DNA from: Acidobacteriaceae bacterium | Lineage (GTDB): Bacteria > Acidobacteriota > Terriglobia > Terriglobales > Acidobacteriaceae | Length of the DNA: 64,000 bases | Direction of reading: 5' to 3' | Assembly (NCBI GenBank): GCA_003139095.1 | Contig: PLHW01000008.1 | Location: 98,638 to 162,637 of the forward strand | Part shown: in pieces, positions 1 through 7,672 of the stretch | Layout of the letters: each line of letters begins with the position of its first letter | Position numbering within the stretch: the stretch's first letter is position 1 | Position numbers and translations under genes: made by a program | The notes under the pieces: model-generated | What the model was told of the DNA's origin: nothing | What the model saw: the letters and a program-made list of their open reading frames with translations, nothing else | Database searches by the model: none

Positions 1-223
1 CGCCGGTTTGCGAGCCGATGAAGCTCTGGTCTACGCCAGTGCCGGTGGTCGTGGCCCTGCCGATCGAGCCGTTATTATTGTTGGTCCAATAGACATACTG
101 TGTCGCCTTCTGCATGACGCTCTGTGCATGCGACGGAACGACCCACGCGCAGAGCGCGAAAACAGCCAAGATGGTTTTGCCCAGGATGTGCTTTTCCCTG
201 AGGCGGTGCATAGTTTTTTTCAC
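1..223 (-). CDS. Secreted beta-propeller-like protein, N-terminal fragment
   Basis: Partial gene running off the left edge. The translation opens VKKTMHRLREKHILGKTILA, continues through a hydrophobic stretch ending SHAQ (a Sec signal peptide) and then reads YVYWTNNNNGSIGRATTTG, which resembles a YWTD/NHL or virginiamycin-lyase-type propeller blade. I chose the GTG at 223 because a perfect AGGAGG lies six bases upstream (230-235). The ATG at 229 abuts that site with no spacing, and the ATG at 211 is 18 bases away. Export and the start are well supported. The exact family cannot be fixed from about 74 residues. Confidence 0.6.
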   Translation of the reverse strand, partial: MKKTMHRLREKHILGKTILAVFALCAWVVPSHAQSVMQKATQYVYWTNNNNGSIGRATTTGTGVDQSFIGSQTG

Positions 224-385
224 GTCCATCCTCCTAAGCGGGGTTCTCCTTTTGGCCCCTTTGACCCCGACAAATGGCTGCTATTTTCCCGCCAATCTCT
301 TTTCGCGTCAAGGAGAAGGCAAGGCGCGAAGGCACAACCAGCAGCAGGAGGCTGGCGCTACGGTTTTCGCGGCATCGTAGGAGGT

Positions 386-417
386 AAGGTGCAGGCTCAA
401 CGGGCCTGCACCTTTTT
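386..417 (+). terminator. Intrinsic terminator-type hairpin
   Basis: A 10-bp perfect stem (386-395 with 405-414) has a nine-base loop and runs into five T on the plus strand. No plus-strand gene precedes it. It sits between the end of the beta-helix gene (438) and the start of the leftmost gene, so it may work mainly as a stem for minus-strand transcripts, where the U-tract is missing. Confidence 0.5.
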
Positions 418-437
418 CGTTCTGGGGAAAATTGGGA

Positions 438-1775
438 TTACCTTTTCATCGGCTTGTAGGGAGAGGGATGGAAGCGGGCGGGCTTCTTTGCGGAGCCGGA
501 CTTGGCGGCCTGGGGCGGAGTACAGGTGTCGCCGGCCAAGGTGGAGAAATCGGCGCCATAAGTTGGATTGCCGCTGACGGAATTGCCGGTTCCGGTGCCC
601 AAGAGGACGCCGGCGCAAGCTTCGGTGATGGTGTTGGTCTTGACGGTGTTGTTATTGCCGCTGCCGCAAGTGTCATCGAGGTGGATGGCGGATTCGGCGC
701 TGCCGGAGACAACATTGGACTCCACCGTGTTGGAGCTGCTGCACATATCGATGCCATCGAAGATCTGAGTGCCGGAAATATTGTTGCTCTCGACGATGGT
801 GTTGTCGGCGGTGCCGTAGCCGTCGGCGGTATCGGTGACGGCGAGGATGCCGAACTGGGCGCTGTTGATGTTGTTGTGCATCAGAGTGAATCCGGGAGAG
901 GCGTAGATGAGGATGCCGGAGGCGGCGTCGCCGGAATCGCCAATGGTGTCAGGGCCCCAGATATTGTCGCTGACGGTGTTGGAAAGAATTTTGCCGCTGG
1001 CCCCGAAGCCGACCTGAATGCCATTTTCGGCGGCGCCGGGAGTGAGCCAGTTCATGCCGGTGGCGGCGAGTCCGACAATGTAGTTGCTGAGAATTTGCAC
1101 GACGGGGCCGGGCGAGCCGGGACCGGTGGCGGCGCCAGTGGCCGTAACACCGTTCTTCTGGTAGGCGCGAATGGCATTGTTGGAGACGGTAACGGCGCTG
1201 GAACCGGTCAGGCTCTCGACGTTGACGGCGAGACCATTTTGGCAGACACCGTAGTCGGCGTAATCGGTCTGATACTGATTGCGAATCACGCTGTCGGTGA
1301 GGGTTCCGGAGGAGTTCTGAAAGTAGACACCCTCCATGGTGACGGGGACGCAGGGGGCAAGATCGTTGCCGGTGGCGTCGATCACCATATTTTTGATGGA
1401 GAGGCCGGTGGCATTTTGGATGAAGATCTGGGCGGCGACGGGATTGCCGAAAATGTCAGAGCCGTTTTGCACCAGGCCTCCGGCGGGAGGCAGGACGACG
1501 GAAGCGTCACTGGCACCGCTGGCGTAGCCGGCGAGGGTGACTTTGTTTTTGGAGATGATGACCTGCTCGGGGTAAGAACCGGGGCAGACGTTAATGGTGG
1601 TGGGGCCATTGGCGGAGGCGGCGTTGACGGCGGCCTGAATAGTGGAATAGTGGGTGCCGGTGTGGCAGGTGCCGACGTAAACAGTCTTCTTGGCTTGGGC
1701 GAGCGAGCCCGCCAGACAAATGGAAAGAACGAGTGCGATGCCTACCGCGCGTGTGCTTTGAAGTGGTTGAGTCAT
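438..1775 (-). CDS. Secreted right-handed beta-helix (pectin-lyase-fold) protein
   Basis: About 445 residues. A Sec signal peptide (MTQPLQSTRAVGIALVLSIC to AQA) is followed by a mature domain full of short repeats built around V-S-N-N, S-S-N-T-V-E-S-N and G-N-N-N-T-V, which is the Asn-ladder signature of parallel beta-helix proteins (NosD/pectin-lyase-like). Such proteins often bind or cleave polysaccharides or act as surface proteins; no catalytic residues can be assigned here. The start at 1775 is preferred over the ATG at 1787 because GGGAGA ends just upstream at good spacing. The short C-terminal tail is basic (FHPSPYKPMKR). Not obviously in an operon. Confidence 0.75.
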   Translation of the reverse strand: MTQPLQSTRAVGIALVLSICLAGSLAQAKKTVYVGTCHTGTHYSTIQAAVNAASANGPTTINVCPGSYPEQVIISKNKVTLAGYASGASDASVVLPPAGGLVQNGSDIFGNPVAAQIFIQNATGLSIKNMVIDATGNDLAPCVPVTMEGVYFQNSSGTLTDSVIRNQYQTDYADYGVCQNGLAVNVESLTGSSAVTVSNNAIRAYQKNGVTATGAATGPGSPGPVVQILSNYIVGLAATGMNWLTPGAAENGIQVGFGASGKILSNTVSDNIWGPDTIGDSGDAASGILIYASPGFTLMHNNINSAQFGILAVTDTADGYGTADNTIVESNNISGTQIFDGIDMCSSSNTVESNVVSGSAESAIHLDDTCGSGNNNTVKTNTITEACAGVLLGTGTGNSVSGNPTYGADFSTLAGDTCTPPQAAKSGSAKKPARFHPSPYKPMKR

Positions 1776-2220
1776 GCTGTCTCCCATGCTGATATTGGCC
1801 TGATCGTGAGATTAAATTCGCCTTGCCTGGTGGCAGAAACTGGTGCCGAAACTGTGCGATCCCTGTGAATGAATCCGCCGGTGCGGGGCAATGCTATGCG
1901 ACGCAATCCGGTCCGCGAGGGCGGAGGGAAGATGAGCAAAGAATCCCCTTCGCGCACACGGGCAATCGAAATGCAAAATTTAGACAGCGGGGGAACTGCC
2001 CTGGGCCCCGCTAGTTAAGCGGGTCAGAACACGCCGGTCGGAAGCTCGGCGAGGTTGGCGCATGCCGCGATCCAAAAGGACCACAAGAAACTCTACTCTA
2101 CTGGACGGGCAAGTCAAGATTATTTGTGGAGGGGAGGGATTGGGGAGCACTAAATTGTGCAAGGGATTGCACACGGGAGCGGCGGCGTGGCGCAAGAAGC
2201 GGTGGGCCGAGGGTGAAAAC
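1776..2220. other. Intergenic, no gene seen
   Basis: About 445 bases between two minus-strand genes. It must hold the promoter of the beta-helix gene. A small hairpin (CCCGCT/AGCGGG around 2010-2025) has no T-run. The short open frames show no homology-like features or ribosome sites. Confidence 0.5.
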
Positions 2221-3264
2221 CTAGGCCCAGCGGCGGAAGAAGAGGGCCTGGCGGGCGACGGGTTGGGCTTTGTCGGCGAGGGCGGCGAGCTGGCGTTCGC
2301 TGAGGGGAGTGAAGTCTCGCGCGAAGGAGACGTTTTCCTCGAGCTGGGCGATGGTGTCGCAGCCGATGATGACGGTGCTGACGGGCTGGGAGAGGACGTA
2401 ATACATCGCGTCTTTCATGGCGAGCGTGCCGGGGCCGGGGGCGTGGCCTTCAAAGCCGCCCTGGTTGTGCGGGTCGGGCTTCCAAGTGGCGAGGATGCGG
2501 CCGCGGGCGGGGATTTTCATGCCGATGATGCCCATCTGCTTTTCGACGGCGAGGGGAAGAAGTTTTTCCTGGAAGCTGAGGTGATGCTTGTCAGCGGCGT
2601 TGAGGGCCATGAGGATCTGGTCGAAGGGAAAGCGCTCGATGCACTGGATGAGGAGGTCGGGATCGCGATGGCCGGTGACGCCGAGGAAGCGGACCATTTT
2701 TTGTTCTTTGGCCTGCTGGAAGGCCTCGATGGCGCCGCCTTTGGAGAAGATGCGGTCGACGTCGTCCTGGGAGTCGATGTGATGGAGTTGCCAGGCGTCG
2801 AGGTGATCGGTGTTGAGGAGCTTGAGGGATTCTTCGAGGAGCTTGAGGGAGCCGTCGCGGGAGCGGTCGTGGGTTTTGGAGGCGAGATAGGCCTGGTTGC
2901 GGCGGCGCTTCATAGCCTCGCCGACATAGCGCTGGCTCCAGCGATCGGTGCCGCCGTACATGGCGGCGGTGTCGATGTAGTTGACGCCGAGGTCGAGGGC
3001 GCGCTCGACGATGGGGACGGCGATGTGGTCGTTGTGAGGCTGCTCGACGGCGGCCTGGCCTCCGAGGGAGAAGATGCCGACGCGGTAGCCGGTGCGGCCG
3101 AGATTGCGCATGGGCATGGCTTTTTCGGTGGCGGGATTGGCGGGGAGCGGCGGGAGAGTGGCGGCGGAAACTTTGCCGGCGGCTTGGCCAGCGACTACGG
3201 CGGCGCCGAGGACGCCGGTTTTTTTCAGGAAGTCACGGCGGGAGGAATCGGAGTGCGAGGACAT
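2221..3264 (-). CDS. Tat-exported aldo/keto reductase
   Basis: 347 residues. The N-terminus SSRRDFLKKTGVLGAAVVAG is a twin-arginine signal, so the enzyme is probably exported folded with its cofactor. The barrel carries the aldo/keto-reductase tetrad: Asp98 and Tyr103 in NYIDTAAMYG, Lys130 in ASKTHD, and His161 in WQLHHID. The family reduces aldehydes or ketones with NAD(P)H; the substrate is unknown. GGAGGT lies five to six bases before the ATG, which fixes the start. Tat-exported members of this family are common in acidobacteria. Monocistronic as far as can be seen. Confidence 0.88.
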   Translation of the reverse strand: MSSHSDSSRRDFLKKTGVLGAAVVAGQAAGKVSAATLPPLPANPATEKAMPMRNLGRTGYRVGIFSLGGQAAVEQPHNDHIAVPIVERALDLGVNYIDTAAMYGGTDRWSQRYVGEAMKRRRNQAYLASKTHDRSRDGSLKLLEESLKLLNTDHLDAWQLHHIDSQDDVDRIFSKGGAIEAFQQAKEQKMVRFLGVTGHRDPDLLIQCIERFPFDQILMALNAADKHHLSFQEKLLPLAVEKQMGIIGMKIPARGRILATWKPDPHNQGGFEGHAPGPGTLAMKDAMYYVLSQPVSTVIIGCDTIAQLEENVSFARDFTPLSERQLAALADKAQPVARQALFFRRWA

Positions 3265-3403
3265 GGCTGACCTCCAAAAAGAAAATGCTATGCCTGCGCG
3301 GGAGATTTCCGCAAGCGTGGCTTGAGCCGGTGCGGCTGTGGTTTGGACACGGTAACTGCCATTCGGTTCAGAGCGGCGATTTGGGGACGGAGCGCCGACT
3401 GTT

Positions 3404-4246
3404 TTATTTTTTCCTGGGCTTCATCATTTGCCATTCGGCTTCGGTGAGTTGACGGCCGAGGGCGGTGAATTCACCGGCACCCTGGAGCCATTCGCCGCCA
3501 TCCATGGTGACGACTTCGCCGTTGATGTAGGAAGAGGCATCGCTGAGGAGGAAGGCGGCGAGGTTGGCAAATTCTTCGACGGTGCCGAAGCGGCCAAGCG
3601 GATTGCGTTGCTTGGCGGCCTCTTCGAGTTCGGGGCGAGGCAGCAGGCGGGAAAAGGCGCCTTCGGTGGGAATCGGGCCGGGCGCGATGGCGTTCATGCG
3701 AATGCCGCGATTGCCCCACTCGACGGCGAGGCTGCGCGTGAGGGAATGGACTCCGGCCTTGGCGACGGCGGAGGGCACGACATAGGCGGAGCCGGTCGTG
3801 GTGTAGGTGGTGGTGATGTTGAGAACAGCGGCGTGGTGGCGGGCGGCGAGCCAGCGGCGTCCACAGGCCAGAGTGGTGTGCAGCGATCCCATGAGCACAA
3901 TGCCGATGACGGATTGAAAGGCGCCGAGCGAAAGATCTTCGGTGCGGGCGAGAAAATTTCCGGCGGCGTTGTTCATGAGGGCATCGAGCGGGCCGCCGGC
4001 CCAGATGGAGGCAATCATCTCGTCGACGGCGGCGGGATCGCGCACATCGCAGCGAAGGGGATGGATGCGGCCACCGGTGCGCTGATGCAGTTCTTGCGCG
4101 GTGGCCTGAAGGACTTCTTCGCGGCGGCCGCAGATGTAGACCTCGGCGCCGAGCTCGAGAAATTTTTGGGCGGCACCTTTGCCGAGGCCAGTGCCTCCGC
4201 CGGTGATGAGGATGCGGCGGTTGAGGAGAAGGTCGGGTTTGAACAT
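3404..4246 (-). CDS. SDR oxidoreductase, 2,4-dienoyl-CoA reductase-like
   Basis: 280 residues, normal SDR length. The Rossmann motif TGGGTGLGKG is at residues 15-24 and NNAAGN follows mid-protein. The active-site region reads TTTYTTTGSAYVVPSAVAKAG: the Lys is kept, but the classical YxxxK Tyr is replaced by Ser, with a Tyr further upstream, as in 2,4-dienoyl-CoA reductases. The C-terminal block NGEVVTMDGGEWLQGAGEF is also characteristic of that subfamily. The likely role is NADPH-dependent reduction of dienoyl-CoA during unsaturated fatty acid degradation. Cytoplasmic; no signal peptide. A generic short-chain dehydrogenase remains possible. Confidence 0.82.
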   Translation of the reverse strand: MFKPDLLLNRRILITGGGTGLGKGAAQKFLELGAEVYICGRREEVLQATAQELHQRTGGRIHPLRCDVRDPAAVDEMIASIWAGGPLDALMNNAAGNFLARTEDLSLGAFQSVIGIVLMGSLHTTLACGRRWLAARHHAAVLNITTTYTTTGSAYVVPSAVAKAGVHSLTRSLAVEWGNRGIRMNAIAPGPIPTEGAFSRLLPRPELEEAAKQRNPLGRFGTVEEFANLAAFLLSDASSYINGEVVTMDGGEWLQGAGEFTALGRQLTEAEWQMMKPRKK

Positions 4247-4275
4247 GGGAGGATTGTAGAACAGAGGGTAAGAGT

Positions 4276-4317
4276 TAGATTGCAGATTGCACAGGTCAGA
4301 TTGCAGACGTCAGATTG
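4276..4317. repeat. Four copies of AGATTGC in 42 bases
   Basis: AGATTGC occurs at 4276, 4283, 4297 and 4311, in the gap between the SDR gene and the BrnT/BrnA locus. A related pair occurs at 33172-33195. Degenerate low-complexity intergenic repeats of this kind look like replication-slippage products. Confidence 0.6.
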
Positions 4318-4339
4318 CTGAAATCAAGACCTGATCGCA

Positions 4340-4369
4340 TTGACATTTGTCTATACATTTGCGTACTCT
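4340..4369 (+). promoter_or_regulatory. Putative brnTA promoter and operator
   Basis: TTGACA at 4340-4345 is a perfect -35 hexamer. A TACTCT at 4364-4369, 18 bases on, is a weak -10. Between them lies TGTCTATACA (4349 region), with TGT/ACA half-sites like those a CopG/BrnA-type repressor binds. It sits 11 bases before the toxin start, which suits autoregulation by BrnA. Confidence 0.45.
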
Positions 4370-4379
4370 TTGTGCTATC

Positions 4380-4685
4380 GTGACTTTACAAGCGAACGGT
4401 TTCGAATGGGATCGGGGGAACCGAGCCAAGTGCGAAAAACATGGACTCTCCGTTGCCATTATCGAAGGCCTCTTTACGCGCCCCCTGGCAATTTTCCCCG
4501 ACGCGGCCCACTCACAGTAGGAAAATCGTTTTCGCGCGATCGGACGAACGGACATGGGGCGGGGCGTCTTCATCATATTCACGCTTCGGCGCCGGGGCGA
4601 CGAAGTTCTGATCCGTCCAATCAGCGCGCGATATATGCACAAGAAGGAGACCGAGACCTATGAAAAAGAAAATCCCGACCTTTAA
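4380..4685 (+). pseudogene. brnT: BrnT-type toxin, interrupted by in-frame TAG
   Basis: Reading from GTG 4380 gives TLQANGFEWDRGNRAKCEKH and so on to IFPDAAHSQ, then TAG at 4518-4520. The same frame continues as ENRFRAIGRTDMGRGVFIIF and ISARYMHKKETETYEK to a TAA at 4683-4685. Both halves match the BrnT family (FEWD..N..K..KHG at the start; RFRAIG, LIRPISARYMHKKE at the end). The single amber codon is the only lesion; no frameshift is needed. The end overlaps brnA by 26 bases, the usual coupling. BrnT is a RelE-fold ribonuclease toxin. TAG ends other genes here, so it is a true stop. An inactivated toxin, a sequencing error or suppressor readthrough are all possible. Confidence 0.8.
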
Positions 4686-4914
4686 GAGCGACCGTGCGGC
4701 GGCGGCATTCGTGGACCGGGCAGACCTATCGCAGTATGACCTGTCGGGGGCGCAGTTGGTGCGCTTTGAGATCAAGCGCAAAGACAAGTCCATTAATCTG
4801 CGGTTGTCTGAGGAGCTTTACGAGGCGGTGCGCGAGCGGGCGGCCGATGCGGGTCTGCCCTATCAACGTTTCATTCGTTTGACGCTGGAGCGGGCTCTGG
4901 GCGCAGGGATATAA
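4660..4914 (+). CDS. brnA: BrnA-type antitoxin
   Basis: 84 residues. The C-terminal half, SINLRLSEELYEAVRERAAD followed by GLPYQRFIRLTLERALG, is a ribbon-helix-helix (CopG/BrnA) DNA-binding and dimerisation domain. The N-terminal half (PTFKSDRAAAAFVDRADLSQ) is the toxin-neutralising segment typical of BrnA. AGAAGGAGA lies upstream inside the end of brnT, and the overlapping start suggests translational coupling. BrnA binds BrnT and represses its own promoter. Because brnT here carries a stop codon, the antitoxin may now persist as an orphan regulator. Confidence 0.85.
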   Translation: MKKKIPTFKSDRAAAAFVDRADLSQYDLSGAQLVRFEIKRKDKSINLRLSEELYEAVRERAADAGLPYQRFIRLTLERALGAGI

Positions 4915-5033
4915 AGCCCCATACCTCAAAAGTGCAGGGCAAGAGTCCGCGCCCAAGCGGACGGAACCGTTCGTATAGCGATGAAGATTTTCTGGCGCTC
5001 GTCCTGCCGTGAGTTCCGCACTCGCGACTTCGA

Positions 5034-6584
5034 TCAGTGTTTGTCGCCTTGCTCGGTGAAGAAGCGGCCCGACGTGCCGGAGGAGAAATAGCGGGACGTA
5101 ACGGTTTTTTTGCGAGTGAAGAATTCTACCGCGTCTCTGCCGTGGACGTGAAGATCTCCGAAGAAGGAATCCTTCCAACCGGAGAACGGGAAGTAGGCGG
5201 GCGAAGCGGCGACTCCGATGTTGACGCCAACCATGCCGACTTCGACGCGGCGGCTGTACTCGCGGACGGCGGCGCCGTCTTCAGTGAAAATCGAAGTGCC
5301 GTTGCCGCGCAGATCGCTGTTGACGAGGGCAATCGCTTCGTCGAGCGAGTTGACGTGCATGACGGAGAGGACAGGACCAAAAATTTCGTCGCGGGCGGCG
5401 CGCATGGCTGGCTTCACATTGTCGAGAATTGTGGGCCCGACAAAGTTGCCACCAGAGGGAACGTTTTGGGGGCGACGGCCGTCAACGAGCAAGTCCGCTC
5501 CTTCGCGCAATCCGGTTTCGATGGCCTGGTGAATGCGCTCGCACGATTGCGGCGAAATGACCGGTCCCAGGCTGGATTTGGGGTCGGTGCCATCGCCGGC
5601 GACGAGTTTCTGCGCCTCCTGCTTCAGGCGGGGCATGATGGCGGCACGCGCGGCGCCGACCGTGACGAGGATCGATCCGGCCATGCAGCGCTGGCCAGCA
5701 TTGCCGAAGGCGCTGCCGAGAATATTCGAGACTGTCTTGTCGACCGCGGCATCGGGCATGACGACCATGTAGTTTTTTGCGCCGCCGAGGGCTTGCACGC
5801 GTTTGCCTTTTTCCGCCGCACGCCGGTAGATGTATTTCGCAGTGTTCACGGAACCAACGAACGAGACAGCGTGAATGCCGGGGCTATCGAGAATTGCGTT
5901 GACCACATCGTGCGCGCCGTGGACGAGATTGACGACGCCGCGGGGCAATCCGATTTCTTCCAGGATGTGACAGATGAGTTCGGAGGTGAGCGGAACCTGC
6001 TCCGATGGCTTGAGGATGAAGGTATTGCCGCAGACAATGGCGAAGGGCAGAAACCACATGGGCACCATGGCGGGGAAATTAAAGGGCACGATGGCGGCGC
6101 AGACACCAACGGGCTGGCGAAAGGTTTCAGTGTTGATGCCGCGGGCGACGCCTTCGAGCACATAGCCCTGCATCGTCATCGGCGAGGCGCAGGCCACTTC
6201 GAGTACCTCGATGGAGCGCGTGATTTCGGCGCGCGCGTCAGAGAGAACTTTGCCGCCCTCGCGGGTGATGGATTCGGCGAGTTCGTCGATGCGGCAGCGG
6301 AACTGCTCGCGCAAGGCGAAGATGAATTCGGTGCGCTCGCCGACGGCACGGCCGCGCCAATCGGGCAGAGCGGCGGAAGCGGCAGCCACGGCGGATTCGA
6401 GATCGGCGGAGCCCGAGAGCGGCACGCGCGCCAGCACTTGTCCGTTGGCGGGATTGGTGACGTCGATATGCGCGGAAGCCTGCGCGGGCACCCAGCGGCC
6501 ATTGATGTAATTGGGCAAAGTGCGAGGGGCGGGGTTCTCGGCGAGTTCGATGGCCGGGGCGGAATCTCTTACGGGAAAGGTCAT
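5034..6584 (-). CDS. mmsA: CoA-acylating methylmalonate-semialdehyde dehydrogenase
   Basis: 516 residues, aldehyde-dehydrogenase superfamily. Motifs: LPNYINGRWVPA near the start, PFNFPAMVPMWFLPFAIVCG (residues 167-186), ALGGAKNYMVVMPDA, and the catalytic Cys300 in FGNAGQRCMAGS. As in MmsA/IolA enzymes, the general-base Glu of ordinary ALDHs (ELGGK) is absent and replaced by ALGGAK. The enzyme oxidises methylmalonate or malonate semialdehyde with NAD+ and CoA to propionyl- or acetyl-CoA in valine, thymine or inositol breakdown. AAGGAT precedes the ATG. There is no linked inositol or valine gene here. The N-terminal extension of about 20 residues is slightly longer than usual. Confidence 0.92.
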   Translation of the reverse strand: MTFPVRDSAPAIELAENPAPRTLPNYINGRWVPAQASAHIDVTNPANGQVLARVPLSGSADLESAVAAASAALPDWRGRAVGERTEFIFALREQFRCRIDELAESITREGGKVLSDARAEITRSIEVLEVACASPMTMQGYVLEGVARGINTETFRQPVGVCAAIVPFNFPAMVPMWFLPFAIVCGNTFILKPSEQVPLTSELICHILEEIGLPRGVVNLVHGAHDVVNAILDSPGIHAVSFVGSVNTAKYIYRRAAEKGKRVQALGGAKNYMVVMPDAAVDKTVSNILGSAFGNAGQRCMAGSILVTVGAARAAIMPRLKQEAQKLVAGDGTDPKSSLGPVISPQSCERIHQAIETGLREGADLLVDGRRPQNVPSGGNFVGPTILDNVKPAMRAARDEIFGPVLSVMHVNSLDEAIALVNSDLRGNGTSIFTEDGAAVREYSRRVEVGMVGVNIGVAASPAYFPFSGWKDSFFGDLHVHGRDAVEFFTRKKTVTSRYFSSGTSGRFFTEQGDKH

Positions 6585-7058
6585 GACGCGATCCTTTTGC
6601 GCCGCCGCGCTGGGTTGCGGTGCGGGCCGGCGGCGAGACGCTCGATGCTTGGTTTTATCACGTTTTGAGCGGAAGGAACATGCCTGCCCCGGTGGGCGGC
6701 GGGAGAATGACCTGCCCCCTCATCATTCTCCCCGCGCTTCGCTTGGTAGCGGTAACTCGCCACCGGTATCCCCATCAGCCCGCAAACCCGGCGCTCGCTC
6801 GTTGCGTACTCCAACCGCAACCAGTCCGCGTCCGACCGCGAGGGATGCAAAAAACGATGGCGCCCGATTCAGGCGACGGAGACGCAAGTGGTGGGGCCGG
6901 GGAAGCAAGTTCATCTTCCCTGGCGCTGCCCTGGCGCCGCGCGATTTTGCGAAACGGTTCGGACGCGGTAAACTGACTTTTGCAGGTGACGTTTTACAGA
7001 TGATTTCCGTCGTCGGCCGTCAGCAGAAATTTGCTGAACCATTGAAACGGCTCGCTGT
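6585..7058. other. Intergenic with decayed transposase scrap
   Basis: About 470 bases between mmsA and tRNA-Val. Apart from the IS3-like fragment described separately it shows no gene. The tRNA promoter must lie in the last 60 bases. Confidence 0.5.
6716..6817 (-). pseudogene. IS3-family transposase (OrfB) fragment
   Basis: The minus strand encodes LRLEYATSERRVCGLMGIPV followed by ASYRYQAKRGENDE. This strongly resembles the N-terminal segment of IS3-family OrfB proteins (SERRxCxLxGxxxSSYRY). Nothing else of the transposase, no DDE domain and no terminal inverted repeats can be recognised, so this is a decayed relic. The rest of the frame (to 6581) does not look like transposase. Identification rests on one short motif. 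Confidence 0.45.
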
Positions 7059-7135
7059 AGGCGCGTAGCTCAGTTGGTTAGAGCGCTACCTTGACACGGT
7101 AGAGGTCAGGAGTTCGAGTCTCCTCGTGCCTACCA
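7059..7135 (+). tRNA. tRNA-Val (GAC anticodon)
   Basis: 77 bases with the full cloverleaf: acceptor AGGCGCG pairing CGTGCCT, D-stem GCTC/GAGC, anticodon stem CTACC/GGTAG around loop TTGACAC (anticodon GAC), T-arm AGGAG-TTCGAGT-CTCCT, discriminator A and an encoded CCA. It reads GUC and GUU valine codons. Confidence 0.97.
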
Positions 7136-7174
7136 TATTTTCCATAGGGATCCAGAGAATCGCCAAAATTCTCC

Positions 7175-7215
7175 AGCCCGCGCTCAGCCCTTGATTGCGC
7201 GGGCTCGGGCTTTTT
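7175..7215 (+). terminator. Terminator downstream of tRNA-Val
   Basis: AGCCCGCGC (7175-7183) pairs with GCGCGGGCT (7197-7205), followed after CGGGC by TTTTT at 7211-7215. An alternative stem pairs GCCCG with CGGGC directly before the T-run. It lies 40 bases past the tRNA and is probably its terminator. Confidence 0.65.
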
Positions 7216-7502
7216 CAACGCCTCTAGTCAATCGTCTCGAAATTAAAGCCAGCCTATCGGTCACTCCAGCGTTGATCGTTCCCCCAACGGCATTCTGAAA
7301 GCAGAGCGGTGTGTTCTAACGCTGGCCTAAATACGGGCCACGTGGGCGGGGACCCGCCGAAAGCCATTCCTCATCAGCTTGGTAGTTCCGTGAGTCGCGG
7401 CGGAAGGTAGACCAGAGTGCGCGGTGAGGTACGCCTCAAATTTGCTTGACACCGCCGACATTGTTAGAAACGGGATTTTGCGACAGTGGCGAGGGGTTAA
7501 GC

Positions 7503-7644
7503 AAAAAAGACCAGCGCGAGTTTCGAGAGAGATTCGATGCGCTGGTCTGTTGTGCCACGACTCTAAGGACTATTGATGGTAACTAGTTTCCATATCGGCT
7601 AATGGGCGGTCTGTTCAAAATTGCTCACCATCAAAGAAAATGCG
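7503..7644 (-). ncRNA. Structured repeat / small RNA candidate, copy A
   Basis: Minus-strand element closely related to 40948-41092 (plus). Both begin CGCATT-Y-TCTT, then share the identical GTGAGCAATTTTGAACAGAC (here 7609-7628). A middle block GGAAACTAGTTACCATCAAT corresponds to GGAAACTATTTCCCACCAAC in copy B, followed in both by AGTC. Both end in a strong terminator: GACCAGCGC paired with GCGCTGGTC and then TTTTTT (7503-7508). The terminator stem shows a compensatory change between copies (A-T here, G-C in copy B). Spacing between the 5-prime motif and the hairpin is about 60 bases in both. No promoter is clear. It follows the frameshifted gene at 7673-8126, but copy B has unrelated neighbours, so it is not tied to that gene. 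Confidence 0.6.
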
Positions 7645-7672
7645 TTGGTAGTTGATGCAAATCGGGGATGTT

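Noticed and set aside
432-1868. Long open frame antisense to the beta-helix gene (also similar long antisense frames at 2062-3270, 5037-6668 and 61080-63011)
   Set aside because: Composition is a mirror of the opposite-strand gene (runs of Gly/Ala/Val/Asp or Arg/His/Pro). The true gene on the other strand has recognisable motifs and a ribosome site.
7059-7135. tRNA-Val as an integrative-element attachment site
   Set aside because: No second copy of the tRNA 3-prime end, integrase or island boundary is visible in the window.
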